DNA of 64,000 bases from Dicyema japonicum (taxonomy: Eukaryota > Dicyemida > Rhombozoa > Dicyemidae). Shown in pieces: positions 9,656 through 20,801 of this stretch. The stretch lies in NCBI GenBank assembly GCA_011109175.1, contig RDEW01000035.1:1-64000 (forward strand). Reading direction: 5' to 3'. The stretch's first letter is position 1, and the number at the start of each line of letters is the position of its first letter. Position numbers and translations under genes: made by a program. Under the pieces are notes generated by a model that was not told where the DNA came from, did not search any database, and saw only the letters and a program-made list of their open reading frames with translations.

Positions 9656-10600
9656 TTAAAGACTAATTAAAAAATGAAAACATTTATTTCCTTTAAAATA
9701 ATCAGTCATTCTTGTTTTTATGTTCGTTTTGATGTTTCTATTAACATCATCGAGGACATTGAAGACATTTAGGCCCATCATAGATATACTTTTCCGGTAT
9801 ATTGAAATGATTGTGTGGAGCGTAGTCTCTGATAACGCGAATCTCCATGCAACAGAGGCATATTTCATAGCCGGGGAGATGGTCTGCCGATAGAGTTTTC
9901 AAAATTACTTAGCGAATTAATAAGATATTATTATGAATAAAATACAAATCAAAGTGACCTAATAACTCTTCTATTTCTTAGATGTTTAATATATTCCACA
10001 GCTTTATCATGACCAGTGGGATGAGTGGGAAAATATGACTCAGGAGGAATCCCCTCCCTCAATCTCACCAAATAATTGCAGTATCTGTACTTTATGGTCG
10101 TTATTGCTCCATGTGAACACTTTCTGGCTCCCTTCACAACATACCCACTTGACACATCGGAATATTCTACTTTATTATAAAAAAATAACCAATCCAAAGA
10201 TTTGACTTAAATTGTACATTAAAATCCGACAAGGCCATTTCTCGTGCTTCTTTGAGAACTTCAATAACGTCGATGGATCCCTTATGTTTAGAAAAAGATA
10301 ATCTGTTGAGTGCCTCATCAACACTGAGTCCTCTCACCTATTATTATATAGGGTCACTACTGATGCAGCAATGTACCACATCTTCTTTGGACTGTACTTT
10401 ATGTTCCATCTGGCATGGCATACCTCCTGCAAAGTTAGGGAAACAACCACAGCAGGTCGGGGATATTCACATTCATCAGATGGAGGATAAATGATATCAT
10501 TATATCTCAAAAAGTCGTATTTTTCAAGTCTCTCTCCAATTGGAATAGTATAATCAGCAGCGTCTCTAAAAACTATCAAAATTGATAAACTTTTTAACGA
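9656..10600 (-). pseudogene. Unidentified minus-strand coding remnants
   Basis: Three minus-strand open frames (10334-10579, 9949-10197, 9656-9868) have non-random composition but no firm match. The middle one ('KGARKCSHGAITTIKY' with a distal 'HPTGHDKA') is loosely reminiscent of a FLYWCH zinc finger as found in Mutator-like elements. Because of the neighbouring foldback terminus, a decayed DNA transposon is likelier than a host gene. A host gene with unrecognised short introns is the alternative. Confidence 0.3.
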
Positions 10601-10802
10601 AAAGACTTAAATTTAATTTTGAAGTTGAAATAATTCTCGGAAGGGATGATATTCCTTAAATAATATTAACAAACACCTTGGTTAAACAAGAATGGTATCA
10701 TTCAAAACAATATTTGAAATAATAATTTATATAAAACTAATATTTTACAGACTAACAATATTTCTAATTTACGTGAATAAAAAACTATATTTATAATTTA
10801 GA

Positions 10803-11087
10803 TTAATGGCATTAAAATAACTGAGTGCTGGGAAAGAGGCATGATGGACACTAGTTCAAATCCCAGATTTCGGTTGAATGCGTGGAACCTTACATTTCGG
10901 TTGAAGGTTCCACCCATCTACGATGGTTTGGCTTGACGAGTGACATAAGTGAACATTACACTGCATAACCGGATCGTCTATAAAAGGACATACACCCAAC
11001 AAAAAGAAAAAATAGAAATGAAGAACATTCCTTGGTTCTCCTCTACGATTAGTTATAATAACCGTTCTTTACTTAAATAAGTTTTGG
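10803..11087 (+). mobile_element. tRNA-like SINE, copy 1 (3'-truncated)
   Basis: The head has a pol III B-box-like AGTTCAAATCCC at about 10853. The body matches the minus-strand copy at 42573-42862 (AAGGTTCCAC, CATCTACGATG, TTGACGAGTGAC, TCTACGATTAGTTA, GTTCTTTACTTAAATAA). It lacks the LINE-like 3' tail that the other copies retain. Confidence 0.75.
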
Positions 11088-11482
11088 CGTTAGGGAATTG
11101 ATATTGTACCAAATTTGTGTTTAATAATTTGAAACATCAATGAAAGTATGAGAAATCTCTGAAAACTACCAGTCGTATAATCAATCACCACTACCTATTG
11201 GCTGCCGACTTTATGCATGTGAAACTGGGTTTAATTATTTATTTAATAACCCCGAGAAGGGAACACCAAGAAGAAGTAAACCAACTATTTAAGTGATCCA
11301 GGTACATATCAATAGGATCGAGAGATTTTTCTTGTGTTCCTCCAGAGTACCCACGGCTTTCTTGTATCGAAGACGATCATTTTTCATTAAAATTTTGAAG
11401 AGGTAGATTCGTTAGACGCACCAATTTGGCCGTTAGGGAATTGATATTGTACAAATTGTGTTTAATAATTTGAAACATCAAT
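11085..11482 (+). repeat. Direct repeat pair of about 55 bp
   Basis: GTTAGGGAATTGATATTGTA followed by TTTAATAATTTGAAACATCA occurs at about 11088-11140 and again at about 11431-11482, separated by about 290 bp of unique sequence. It could be a duplication around an insertion. Nothing coding lies between. Confidence 0.7.
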
Positions 11483-11866
11483 TAAATTGGAAATCCATCT
11501 AATTTAAAAATGATATAATAATACTACTGAACTTTACGAAAAGTCATATTTGCAATGGCTCAGTTTTTTTAAATCGGCGTGATTATTTAAAAAATTTAAT
11601 GAGATTCGCATACGATATTCGATTACTGAGCCAATTTATTTAGCTGTTTTTCAAATGTAAAAAAGTAATAATTATATAAGTTATCCCCAACCTCACCAAC
11701 CAGTAGCACTTCAAAGGCTCAACTGCGACTACTGACAACTCTAACTGTCTCCAAGGTGGCGTTTACCACAGCTATTTTGTATACAGCTATTTTGTATTGT
11801 GCTTAAATATTGACAAAAACACCAATAATGGAAGTAATTATAACAAAAGACAGTATTAATTACTAA
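11483..11866. other. Intergenic, no gene
   Basis: AT-rich 3' flank of RPN1. A 14-bp tandem duplication (ACAGCTATTTTGTA) lies at about 11768-11797. No ORF recognised. Confidence 0.5.
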
Positions 11867-13709
11867 TCAAAGATTATTAATAGTATTTTCAATGCTTTTA
11901 ACAATTTCACCCCTTTCACCAATATTCTTTATCTCAAATGCACTGTAATCCTTTCCAGTCATTGAATTAGCAAACAATTTTCCAACGTTCACAAATAATT
12001 GAGAAATCTTTCCAGTCAATTTAACAATCTGAGCACGTACTTCCTTCGACTTGACCATAACATCTCTAACAACCGGTCCCATATCCTCACTCAACTCACT
12101 CTCTCCTAATTCGTCTTCAATAGTCATTGCTCTTTGTTTCGATACTTTAATCTTCTCATCAAATTCCTGCCGAAAAATCCCAAAGGCAGTTTCATCCTTG
12201 TCTTTTTTAAAGACATTCAGTCTTTCCTGAACTCTGTCACAGTACAACAAAATTTCCTCGTATATTTTGCACAGAGATACCGCACAATTATGCACATCGG
12301 GTCCCTCCTTTCTCTGCAAATTAACCACAATTAATACAGCAGGGAGAATGGCAAAGTCAAGCCTTTCAAACACAATAATGGACATATACAACAAAAAGAA
12401 CACGAGGGACAACAATATCGGCTTCACAACAAGCATTCCATTGCTGTAGTTGTACATAATCTACACTGATCACATTTAAACCACCTTAAACTTAACAGCA
12501 TGCACTGGATTTAGATTTCTAGTCTTTATCACAAACGTCTTTCTTGGGACCGCCAAATCAAGGTAAGCGGAGTGTTCACCCACGTATGATGATTCTACTT
12601 CGAATGACAGCTCATCCATTCTTAGATCTGTTACATGGGGAGGCATCACAACATGGAGTTCAAAATCCTCCACGACCTGGTTGGAAAACAAAAGACTCAT
12701 AATTTCATCAGAAAATACATATTCTCCACCTAATATGACACCACATGATAACCCGCATAGCTAACACGATCGTAAACAGGCAATTGGTACCCAAATTCGA
12801 ACTGTGTCCTCCATCCACTTATCAATGGGAATCGGAAGTACAAAAATAAGAGTTTGGATTGGAGAGATTGACTGTTATCAACAATACTTGTAGAAATATT
12901 GCCAATATCGTCTCGAAAATACAATCGAGAGGCAGAATGAGGTATCTCTAAGGCGACACGTTCTACATGAGGTGCCCTCTGTGAACCAACAGTGTAATCC
13001 AAACGGGAGAAGGCCTCATCTTGTATTCTCGCGGAGTTTGACTGAAGTTCGATCATTTCTCTAACATTTATGTACCCCCAATGAGATATTTCAACGATTC
13101 TTTTATAACTGGACAAGGATAAGAGGGAATCATCAGATTGAAAGAAGGCAGAGACAAGGTCCTAAAACAGTAAATAGTAGTATTACTGTGGTATATGGCT
13201 CAATGTTCTGAAAAGGCCCAAATGTAAGTTTCCTACCTGCTGCGTTATATTTTCCTGACAAATCATGCTGAATGAACTGTCCATCAATGCGAGTCACTTG
13301 TTTGTGGACGAAATACGGAGAGAATAGAACAGAGTTTACGATTAACAAGAGAGTTTGATGCTGAGACTGTCGTATGGTTTTTGGAGAAGGTTTAAGGGCA
13401 TTCAGGTAAGTAGCTGTTATCGTAAAACGAGTTTCAGTAGTCGGCACGTCAAAACAATTCCCCTTTAATAGGTTGACAGATCGACGAAGTATGGTATTAT
13501 CGTTTAGCTAAATTAGTGAAAAATAGTACTGCCACAGATGAAACATTAAATTGAGAGTCCACACAGTAAACAAACAGTGGATTTACATAATCAGTCTCAA
13601 TCTGATTCACAACCCTGAGTAATCCTCCTTCAACTGAAATTTGATTCTCGGCATATAAAATTTGTGAATCATTTTGGCATAATATTCCACATATTAATAT
13701 AAACAGCAT
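11867..13709 (-). CDS. RPN1: Ribophorin I, oligosaccharyltransferase subunit
   Basis: ER-membrane subunit of the oligosaccharyltransferase complex, which transfers the N-glycan to nascent proteins at the translocon. ATG at 13709 begins a signal peptide (MLFILICGILC). Luminal homology blocks: 'KLTFGPFQNIEPYTT', 'RIVEISHWGYINVREM', 'LYFRDDIGNISTS', 'RFPLISGWRTQFEFGYQLPV'. The single TM segment is near 'KPILLSLVFFLLYMSIIVF' followed by ERLDF and a charged C-terminal coiled region. Introns that restore the frame (window coordinates): 13508-13529 (22), 13162-13186 (25), 12730-12752 (23), 12461-12484 (24), 12314-12337 (24, in frame). Stop at 11867-11869. Length and domain order fit the family; the gene looks intact. 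Confidence 0.92.
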
Positions 13710-13794
13710 TGACACGTACAATAGTTTTTGAAATACTGTATTTGTTAATAGTTTAATATTTAAATATTCTATTATTGTTTAATATTTAATATTC

Positions 13795-14030
13795 TCATCG
13801 AGACTGAAGGCAATCTTCATCTCTTGTAGACAGCCATTGAAAACGTTATATCTCTCAAGGTAATCACAGAAAATCTTCCTCAATCAGGCTTTTGACACAC
13901 CAAGTGTTTATCGTGAGGAGCTTCACACAGGATGCATCCTCTTGTATCTTCTACATTCTAGACATTTTTATCAAATGTTATCCAACCGAGAAATATGTTA
14001 TGTCACACTCTCATTGTATTATCTCTATCC
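13795..14030 (-). mobile_element. APE LINE 5' end fragment
   Basis: Minus-strand translation (with frameshifts) gives 'ERYNVFNGCLQEMKIAFSLD', equivalent to the endonuclease start of LINE copy 2 ('ERYDVSIGCLQETK'). Upstream 'AAAAATGTCTAG' and TTGGATAACA match the LINE 5' leader. Strongly decayed. Confidence 0.7.
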
Positions 14031-15184
14031 AAAATGTTAATACTGAAAAATTGAGATTACTGTTGTCAAAATGGTACTTTCTTTATTTTTAAAATACTTA
14101 TTTATTAGAATAAAATAGAATAGTTAAATAAAATATTTAAATTTATCAAACATATATGGTTTCTTGTTGGATTTTATTTTATATAGGTGAGAATACCGTT
14201 AATTAAATTCCAAGCGGCTATAAAAGTAAATAATATTTAAAATATTATAGAAACTTGAATGCCTAAATTCCTTTAAAAATCCTCAAATAAAGGACTTGTC
14301 AAAATTATTACCAGAAACTCCGACAATATATTTACGAAAACCAATTTCTGAACAAGAAAGCGATATAATAAATGTTTTATTAATTTTTATCTTCAGAACG
14401 GTGGATTTTATGAAAATTAATATACTAATATTAATAAAAGTTATTTTTTAATCTAAATAAACATTTGTTCATTATTTTCATGAGAAATATAGTTACAGTA
14501 TTTTTAAATGCCTCGTAGTGTGACTAAAACAATTTTAGGTAAAAATCTAAAGTTTTATTATTAGCACGTAGTTCGGTTATTACTTATTCGTTTGAATATG
14601 AATTTTTCTTGAAAAAAATAGACTGTCTTGTATTCCATTACATTATTCCACAACAAGTTGGGTTTCATAAAGACATTCAAATCGAGTTATTTTAGACTGA
14701 ATTTCGAAAAAGATGAGAGATTTTTTCAAAGTCTGCAGAATGTGGATCTAAGAATGTGATTTATATTATTGGAATCATTTGGAAAAATATTAGTGAAAAT
14801 TTAATTCATTACTTAATTTATTTTAGAGATTTTGTCTTAAAAATCACTTTTTCGATAAAACTTTAACAACTTTATTAGCAAGGAAATTAAAGAGGGAGTT
14901 AGTTGGCCTCATGCTGCAAGTCCTGCAATCGCTTGGACTTTTCTCTGCGCTCTCAGACCCCTCTTATTGTTTAACATAAGAGTCAATGATGGCATCTCTT
15001 TTCAGGAAGTTTGCCACCCTTTTTTCTGCTGCATCTCTGATCGATATTACTAGCAAATTTTCATCTTCATCTAGCTTCTCGTCGAGCCTTTTGAGCATGA
15101 CAATCTTGATCCCTGCTCTTTTCGATGACTTTTTAAGATTCAAGATAAAACGCTCTTTGTATGCAGTTTAATAACATCCTTCCA
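14031..15184. other. AT-rich intergenic; one weak coding patch
   Basis: No confident gene. On the minus strand about 15140-14975 reads 'LKKSSKRAGIKIVMLKRLDE' and continues for about 35 codons before a stop, with coding-like composition. It lies just 3' of the Jockey-like remnant and may belong to an older element; I cannot name it. Confidence 0.35.
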
Positions 15185-15890
15185 GTCCATTTTTTTATTT
15201 ATTTAACCCAAGACCACGGTAAAACAAAACTAATATCACGTGATCCCGATGCATTCTAACAGAGACCTCATCTTTGCCCGTTGTTCCTCCTTCGTGCCCG
15301 GGCATGAACGTACAGGCTGCCTGAATTTTCAGGGCCAACTTTCCGTTATCTGGAGTCTAGTCTCATAAGGGCCTCCAGAGGCGTAGGTCCGGGTCGATGA
15401 TTTTCACAAATCCAACACTCCGTTATTCTGTAAGCCCTCTTTTGCATTTCCTTGATTTTCCTCATATTTGTTCAAGATATGGACGGACCCCACGAGGCGC
15501 ATGCATATGAGAAACATGGGTCGATGTATTGTTTGTATACTTCAACAAGACTGGGTGAGTACCACTCTTCCATTTTCCCAATAAACTTTTCAATACGTTC
15601 AGTTTCTTCTCGCATTTCAATAGAATGTTTTCTATGTGAGATGTTAAACAGAGATGCATATCAATTGTCACACCCAAGATCCTTTGACATCTGTGGAAAG
15701 GGATGCCGACCTTGTTTAACTTCACGGTGACTGTCTTCCTTCCCAATCTTTTGTCCGAGGTAAATAGTGACGTAGACGACTTCTCTGCATTCACCACGAG
15801 CCGGTTTTCCATCATCCAGACATTAAGCCTGTCCAGGTTAATTTGTATTCCAGTCCATAGAGGAGTGATGGAATGATCGTACGTGAAAAA
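15185..15890 (-). mobile_element. Jockey-like LINE, 3' RT fragment
   Basis: The minus strand encodes the distal RT region: 'INLDRLNVWMMENRLVVNAE', 'GIPFHRCQRILGVTIDMHL', 'SHIENILLKCEKKLNVL'. In another frame a C-terminal segment follows down to about 15200, then a 3' UTR ending in TAAATAAATAAA-like sequence. These are the post-YxDD blocks of Jockey/CR1-type LINEs; the catalytic domain itself is missing. Its upstream end abuts the left inverted arm of the satellite structure. Confidence 0.75.
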
Positions 15891-15899
15891 ATATTTAGA

Positions 15900-16017
15900 T
15901 AAAACTTTCAATGAAAATTTATTAATTGTCGTATGTGATAGCGTCCGGGCTGTTGATACTGTCCGGGTTGATAAGACAAATTTATCACTTGAAAACATTA
16001 ACAACCACTAAGTTTTG
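15900..16017 (+). repeat. Inverted arm (left) of satellite structure
   Basis: About 118 bp that is the reverse complement, with a few indels, of 17654-17767. Core match: ACAAATTTATCACTTGAAAA continuing CATTAACAACCACTAAGTTTTG. Outer part: GATACTGTCCGGGTTGA and GTCGTATGT. Confidence 0.9.
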
Positions 16018-16020
16018 CTT

Positions 16021-17240
16021 CGAAAGATCTGTCCCTTGTTCCCTCAAAAAACAAAAAAATTATTTTGAGTCAATAAAGCGATTAAGCGTGAAAAGGGTCG
16101 AAAATAGAAGAGGTCGAAGGATCGGTCCCTTGTTCCCTCAAAAAACAAAAAATTTTATTTGAGTCAATAAAGCGATTAAACGTGAAAAGGGTCGAAAATA
16201 GAAGAGGTCGAAAGATCGGTCCCTTGTTCCCTCAAAAAACAAAAAATTTTATTTTGAGTCAATAAAGCGATTAAGCGTGAAAAGGGTCGAAAATAGAAGA
16301 GGTCGAAGGATCGGTCCCTTGTTCCCTCAAAAAACAAAAAATTTTATTTTGAGTCAATAAAGCGATTAAGCGAGAAAAGGGTCGAAAATAGAAGAGGTCG
16401 AAGGATCGGTCCCTTGTTCCCTCAAAAAACAAAAAATTTTATTTTGAGTCAATAAAGCGATTAAGCGAGAAAAGGGTCGAAAATAGAAGAGGTCGAAGGA
16501 TCGGTCCCTTGTTCCCTCAAAAAACAAAAAATTTTATTTTGAGTCAATAAAGCGATTAAACGAGAAAAGGGTCGAAAATAGAAGAGGTCGAAGGATCGGT
16601 CCCTTGTTCCCTCAAAAAACAAAAAATTTTATTTTGAGTCAATAAAGCGATTAAGCGTGAAAAGGGCCGAAAATTGAAAATGTCGAAGGATCGGTCCCTT
16701 GTTCCCTCAAAAAACAAAAAATTTTATTTTGAGTCAATAAAGCGATTAAGAGAGAAAAAGGTCGAAAATAGAAGAGGTCGAAGGATCGGTCCTTTGTTCC
16801 ATCAAAAAACAAACAATTTTAGTTTGAGTCAATAAATCGATTAAGCGAGAAAAAGGTCTAAAATGGAATAGGTCGAAGGATCGGTCCTTTGTTCCGTCAA
16901 AAACAAAAAATTTTAGTTTGAGTCAATAAAGCGATTAAGCTTGAAAAAGGTCGAAAATAGAAGAGGTCGAAGGATCGGTCCCTTGTTCCCTCAAAAAACA
17001 AAAAATTTTATTTTGAGTCAATAAAGCGATTAAACGAGAAAAGGGTCGAAAATAGAAGAGGTCGAAGGATCGGTCCCTTGTTCACTCAAAAAACAAAAAA
17101 TATTATTTTGAGTCAATAAAGCGATTAAACGAGAAAAGGGTCGAAAATAGAAGAGGTCGAAGGATCGGTCCCTTGTTCACTCAAAAAACAAAAAATTTTA
17201 TTTTGAGTCAATAAAGCGATTAGCGTGAAAATGGTTATTT
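16021..17240 (+). repeat. Satellite array, 13 units of 94-95 bp
   Basis: The phrase GATCGGTCCCTTGTTCCCTC recurs at 16027 (variant), 16121, 16215, 16310, 16405, 16500, 16595, 16690, 16785, 16880, 16974, 17069 and 17164: 13 units with spacing of 94 or 95. Each unit also has TTTTGAGTCAATAAAGCGAT and GAAAAGGGTCGAAAATAGAA. Units near 16785-16974 are the most diverged. A further partial unit (ATTTTGAGTCAATAAAGCG) sits detached at about 17300-17322. No ORF persists through the array. Confidence 0.95.
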
Positions 17241-17653
17241 GAATGTTATATAATATTTTTTTTAATATTTTTAATTTCTTTTTAAAAATTTAAAAATTTT
17301 ATTTTGAGTCAATAAAGCGATTAAGCAAGAAAAGAGTTATATCTTCATCAAAAACCTTTGAATCATCGATATTTGAGTTATTTGTAATTTTTATCACATA
17401 TTTTAATCCTTTCTTTTATATTTTAAATTTTATTCTTAATTTGAATTACTTAATTCAACCTTATCAGTTTAATGTTATAAGATATAAATATCTCAATAAT
17501 ATGGCATTACCTAAATATTTTCGGATTTGCTACAAAGTAACCTTATATCTCGGTTCTTTTCCTTGGGGATTTAACATCTCTACTTTACTCCGGGATTTTA
17601 CTTTTCTATTTTCCTTGGGCATTTAACTTATCTCTATTTTGTTTCTCTTGAGA

Positions 17654-17767
17654 CAAAACTTAGTGGTTGTTAATGTTTTCAAGTGATAAATTTGTCTGTT
17701 CAACCCGGACAGTATCAACGCCCCGGGTTCTTATGACATACGACATTAATTATACCATAAAGTTTTA
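17654..17767 (-). repeat. Inverted arm (right) of satellite structure
   Basis: Reverse complement of 15900-16017. Similarity ends on both sides at the same relative point (AAAGTTTTA), and beyond it the flanks are unrelated. This marks a defined inverted-repeat boundary. Confidence 0.9.
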
Positions 17768-17919
17768 CGCAAAAATAACAAGTCCAGAAATTTCAACTGC
17801 GACAGACAGGAGAACAAATTAGCTGTTTGTGGAGTTATATTTTTTGCTAAAACGTGGCTTTTTGTGGTAATGCCTGTTGTTAGAAAAGCACAAGAAAAAA
17901 TATTATTGTAAAGAAAAAA

Positions 17920-18770
17920 GTCGTGTCTGACCAAAATGTTGAAAAGTCCTTGGAAAAGAACACTGAGGAGAGCGCTAAGGTTGTTCCTAAGCAAAGTGAT
18001 GAAAAGTCATATCTAGAAGTAGCTGACCAGCATGTGAATATGACTGACTCACTAGTGGCCTCTCTTGAGATTACTAATTTTGTGTTTGTAAAGATAAATT
18101 GTTTTAACACACTGGCCAATTTGGAGATTGCATGTAAAGCTTGAATTAGCCTGAAGAAATCCAGCTCTTTCACTCTTGAATTCTCGAATACTAATGACCG
18201 TAACGCTTTTACTACGGAGCTTGAAAAAAATTTTCTGTTTGGTGTGGATGGCCACAGAGTTTCAACACTAAGTTTATGCCCAGCTGAAGTGATACGGAGG
18301 GGATCTTCTCATGGGTTACAGACTAAGATTTTCGTGAATTCTTGTTGGAGACTCTTCAGCCAGGATTTTCTTTCATCGCTTCAAGAAAGACGGCTACAAC
18401 TTTAGTGTGGAAAAATTGACCCTCAAATCTCATAAGATCTGGATTACATGTTGGTTTCCAGAAAATCCGATGTGAATGGTATCAAGACTCTGCAATCAGA
18501 TCTTTCAGATGCCAGAAATTTGGCCACGTTGCATCTCGATGCATTGAAAAGGAGAAATGCCTGATTTGTGGGGAGGAGCACGGAATAAGCAGTTGTCTAT
18601 ACAAAGGAAGATCGGAGAGGAAGTGCATCAACTGCGAGACTGTTGGTCACCTTTCCAAAAAAGTGACCGTGTTATGAAGGTTGCCCAGTGGCAAAGACCG
18701 CTACTCAGGAATTGCGTGCCCGCTAAGCTAACAACCATGAAGAAAAATTGACTGTGAATAAAAATACTAC
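17920..18770 (+). pseudogene. Jockey-like LINE ORF1 (gag with CCHC knuckles)
   Basis: Open frame from about 17923 (SDQNVEKSLEKNTEESAKVV) continues through frameshifts into zinc-knuckle sequence at about 18510-18660: 'CQKFGHVASRCIEKEKC', 'CLICGEEHGISSC', 'CINCETVGHLSKK'. This is the nucleic-acid-binding gag-like ORF1 of Jockey/I-type LINEs. Interrupted by stops; nonfunctional. Confidence 0.75.
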
Positions 18771-19012
18771 CAAACCAATCAGATGGGTTAAAGCAGAGAC
18801 GGTCCAATCAGTTTTGAAAAAATCTGCGGGTTCTACTTGCGAAAATTTATACGCAAACTGAAAAACTCTATAAAGCTATACAGACGGAGAGAATGCTTTA
18901 AAATAAAATGAAGAATACAGAATGAAAAAAAATCCAGAACCTGAGTGATAATGGCTCCAAAAAGATGACTTTCATCATCTCCAGGCTCCTCCACGAATGT
19001 TGAAAGGCAAAT

Positions 19013-19620
19013 GTGGATTTACTGGATGTAGTGACACTAGTTCTGAAGAGGCCATCTGAAAAGTTTTTGAAAGCAAGAAATGTAAAAATAATGCTGGTGA
19101 ATGCCAGATCCATTCGGAAAAGGCATGATGAACTGGCATTACTGGTGAAAGCCGAGGAGACTGATATTATCATCGTTAACAAGACTAAAATCAGAGAAGG
19201 GGAAGATTTCATCCTAGAGAGTTTTTCGTATGTAGATAAGATGGAAAGAAGGAGCTGCTGCCGGCACGGGAACATCTCTTTTTTATCGTTGACATCTATA
19301 CACTCGAAGACCCCAAGTCATACGCCACTTATTGTGAATTTACTTCTGTTGACGTTTGCTGTGACGATGTGTGGATTACCATGGGAGAATGTATTCGAAG
19401 ACTCTTATGGACAGTATCAGACAGTTTTTTTATTGACTATCCGAAATCTATTTTAGTTGGAAATCTTAATTCTAAACATGTTGCTTTTAGGTTTGGTACG
19501 ACCAATCAGGATGGACGAAGATTGAGACATTTATCCGACTCTCTTGGCTTCGAGGTTTTATCCGAGAATACGGTCTCTTATGGACACGAAGAAATCTGGG
19601 GATATATACATTGGCAATAG
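19013..19620 (+). pseudogene. Jockey-like LINE endonuclease fragment
   Basis: Encodes the start of an AP endonuclease: 'KIMLVNARSIRKRHDELALL' and 'DIIIVNKTKIREGEDF' (the T-E catalytic block altered to K-T). After a frameshift comes 'ILVGNLNSKHVAF' (GDxN-like, altered) and 'DGRRLRHLSDSLGFEVLS'. It follows the gag segment in the same orientation. RT is absent downstream, so the element is truncated. Confidence 0.75.
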
Positions 19621-20801
19621 TGAAACAGAACTTGTTGATATTGACCCGGATAGATGAAATTTCAATATGAGGATTGTCAGATTTTAGATATTTAATAACA
19701 AAACGACTCTAAGTTTCAAAAAATCAAATATTAAAAATGATTGCATAAATTTGGTAAAGATAATATTTTTAGTAAAAAAATTATTTAACAGCAAATCAAT
19801 TATCATGTTTAATAAAATAAAAATCTAAATTTAAATTATTACAAAAATATTATATAATAAATTTAAATAGTTGTCTCATGCAATCGTCTTGCGATCAAAT
19901 ATTGGGACTAATAGAATTATGTATAATCCACACTAATTTTAGATCAACCGAGCTTATCTTCAGGAGAACATTTCCGGATGAAGCCGGAAGAAATACTAAT
20001 GCTGATGAACTACAGCTCGACCCCAAACCACAAGTAGTCGCGTCTCTCATTCGAAGGGACTGCAATTGTCTGCAGAGGATTACCAGCGTAGAATATGTCA
20101 ACCACTTAAATTTTTTTCTTGAAAACATAATCCTAATGGCTATTGAAATGCTCATCTGTCTGGACAAAGTTACAACGGTACTATGGCTATCTCAACCTCT
20201 TAGAACGAGGACCAATCTCAAGTTGGTTTTAAACAATGTTCAAAGTCATTCTGTACCTTCGTCTCTGATGATGTCGGTAAGATCAAACCATATTAAATAC
20301 GCGCATTTTAATGATTTTGCTATTTTTAAATCTAAGCAATTTTAACTGATTTGAGGGGACGACCGACATTTACCGCGTCCTATTTTATAGCCGCCGATCT
20401 CCTACGAGTTAGTGAGGTCGAGGTATCTTAATGCGCGAAATGATTGCGAGTTATTTTTACCTTTTAATGCTTTAAAATCATTTAAAGTATGAGTTGATTA
20501 TCTGAATTGATTTATCTATTCAAATTAATTTGTCTATTTTAGAATTAAGCGTTGTGTGAATTTTTATTTTTTCATCCCAATTTTAAAATTTAAGGCGTTT
20601 AACCTTGCTTTGACTTTTATTTTGTAATATTCGTATATTTTAAGGTAATTTTACAAATTTAAGCGATTTTGTGTATAAACGTCAAATAAGTCTGTTTCAA
20701 TGGTTTCCAAAAAATTTTTACATTTACGCTAAATTTTAAATTTTTTGGTTAATTTTGGCATGTATAAGCATTTTATGACTCTTAATTGATTATTTATTTA
20801 G
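19621..20801. other. Intergenic; first USP34 exons probably hidden here
   Basis: Mostly AT-rich. A plus-strand open frame at 19878-20345 has no recognisable motif. The N-terminal exons of USP34 upstream of the acceptor at about 20801 must lie here or further upstream, but I cannot place them. Confidence 0.4.

Noticed and set aside
14986-15171. Ser/Phe-rich plus frame of 61 codons
   Set aside because: Low-complexity SSSSSFSSS stretch; the opposite strand looks more coding-like, but neither is confident.
15452-15730. Plus-strand frame of 92 codons
   Set aside because: Antisense to the Jockey-like RT fragment.
16021-17240. CRISPR-like array
   Set aside because: Regular 95-bp periodicity, but the units are contiguous near-identical tandem repeats without unique spacers, in a eukaryotic genome: a satellite.
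19878-20345. Plus frame of 155 codons
   Set aside because: No motif and an improbable mixture of residues; probably a chance frame. Kept as intergenic, though a USP34 5' exon nearby is possible.
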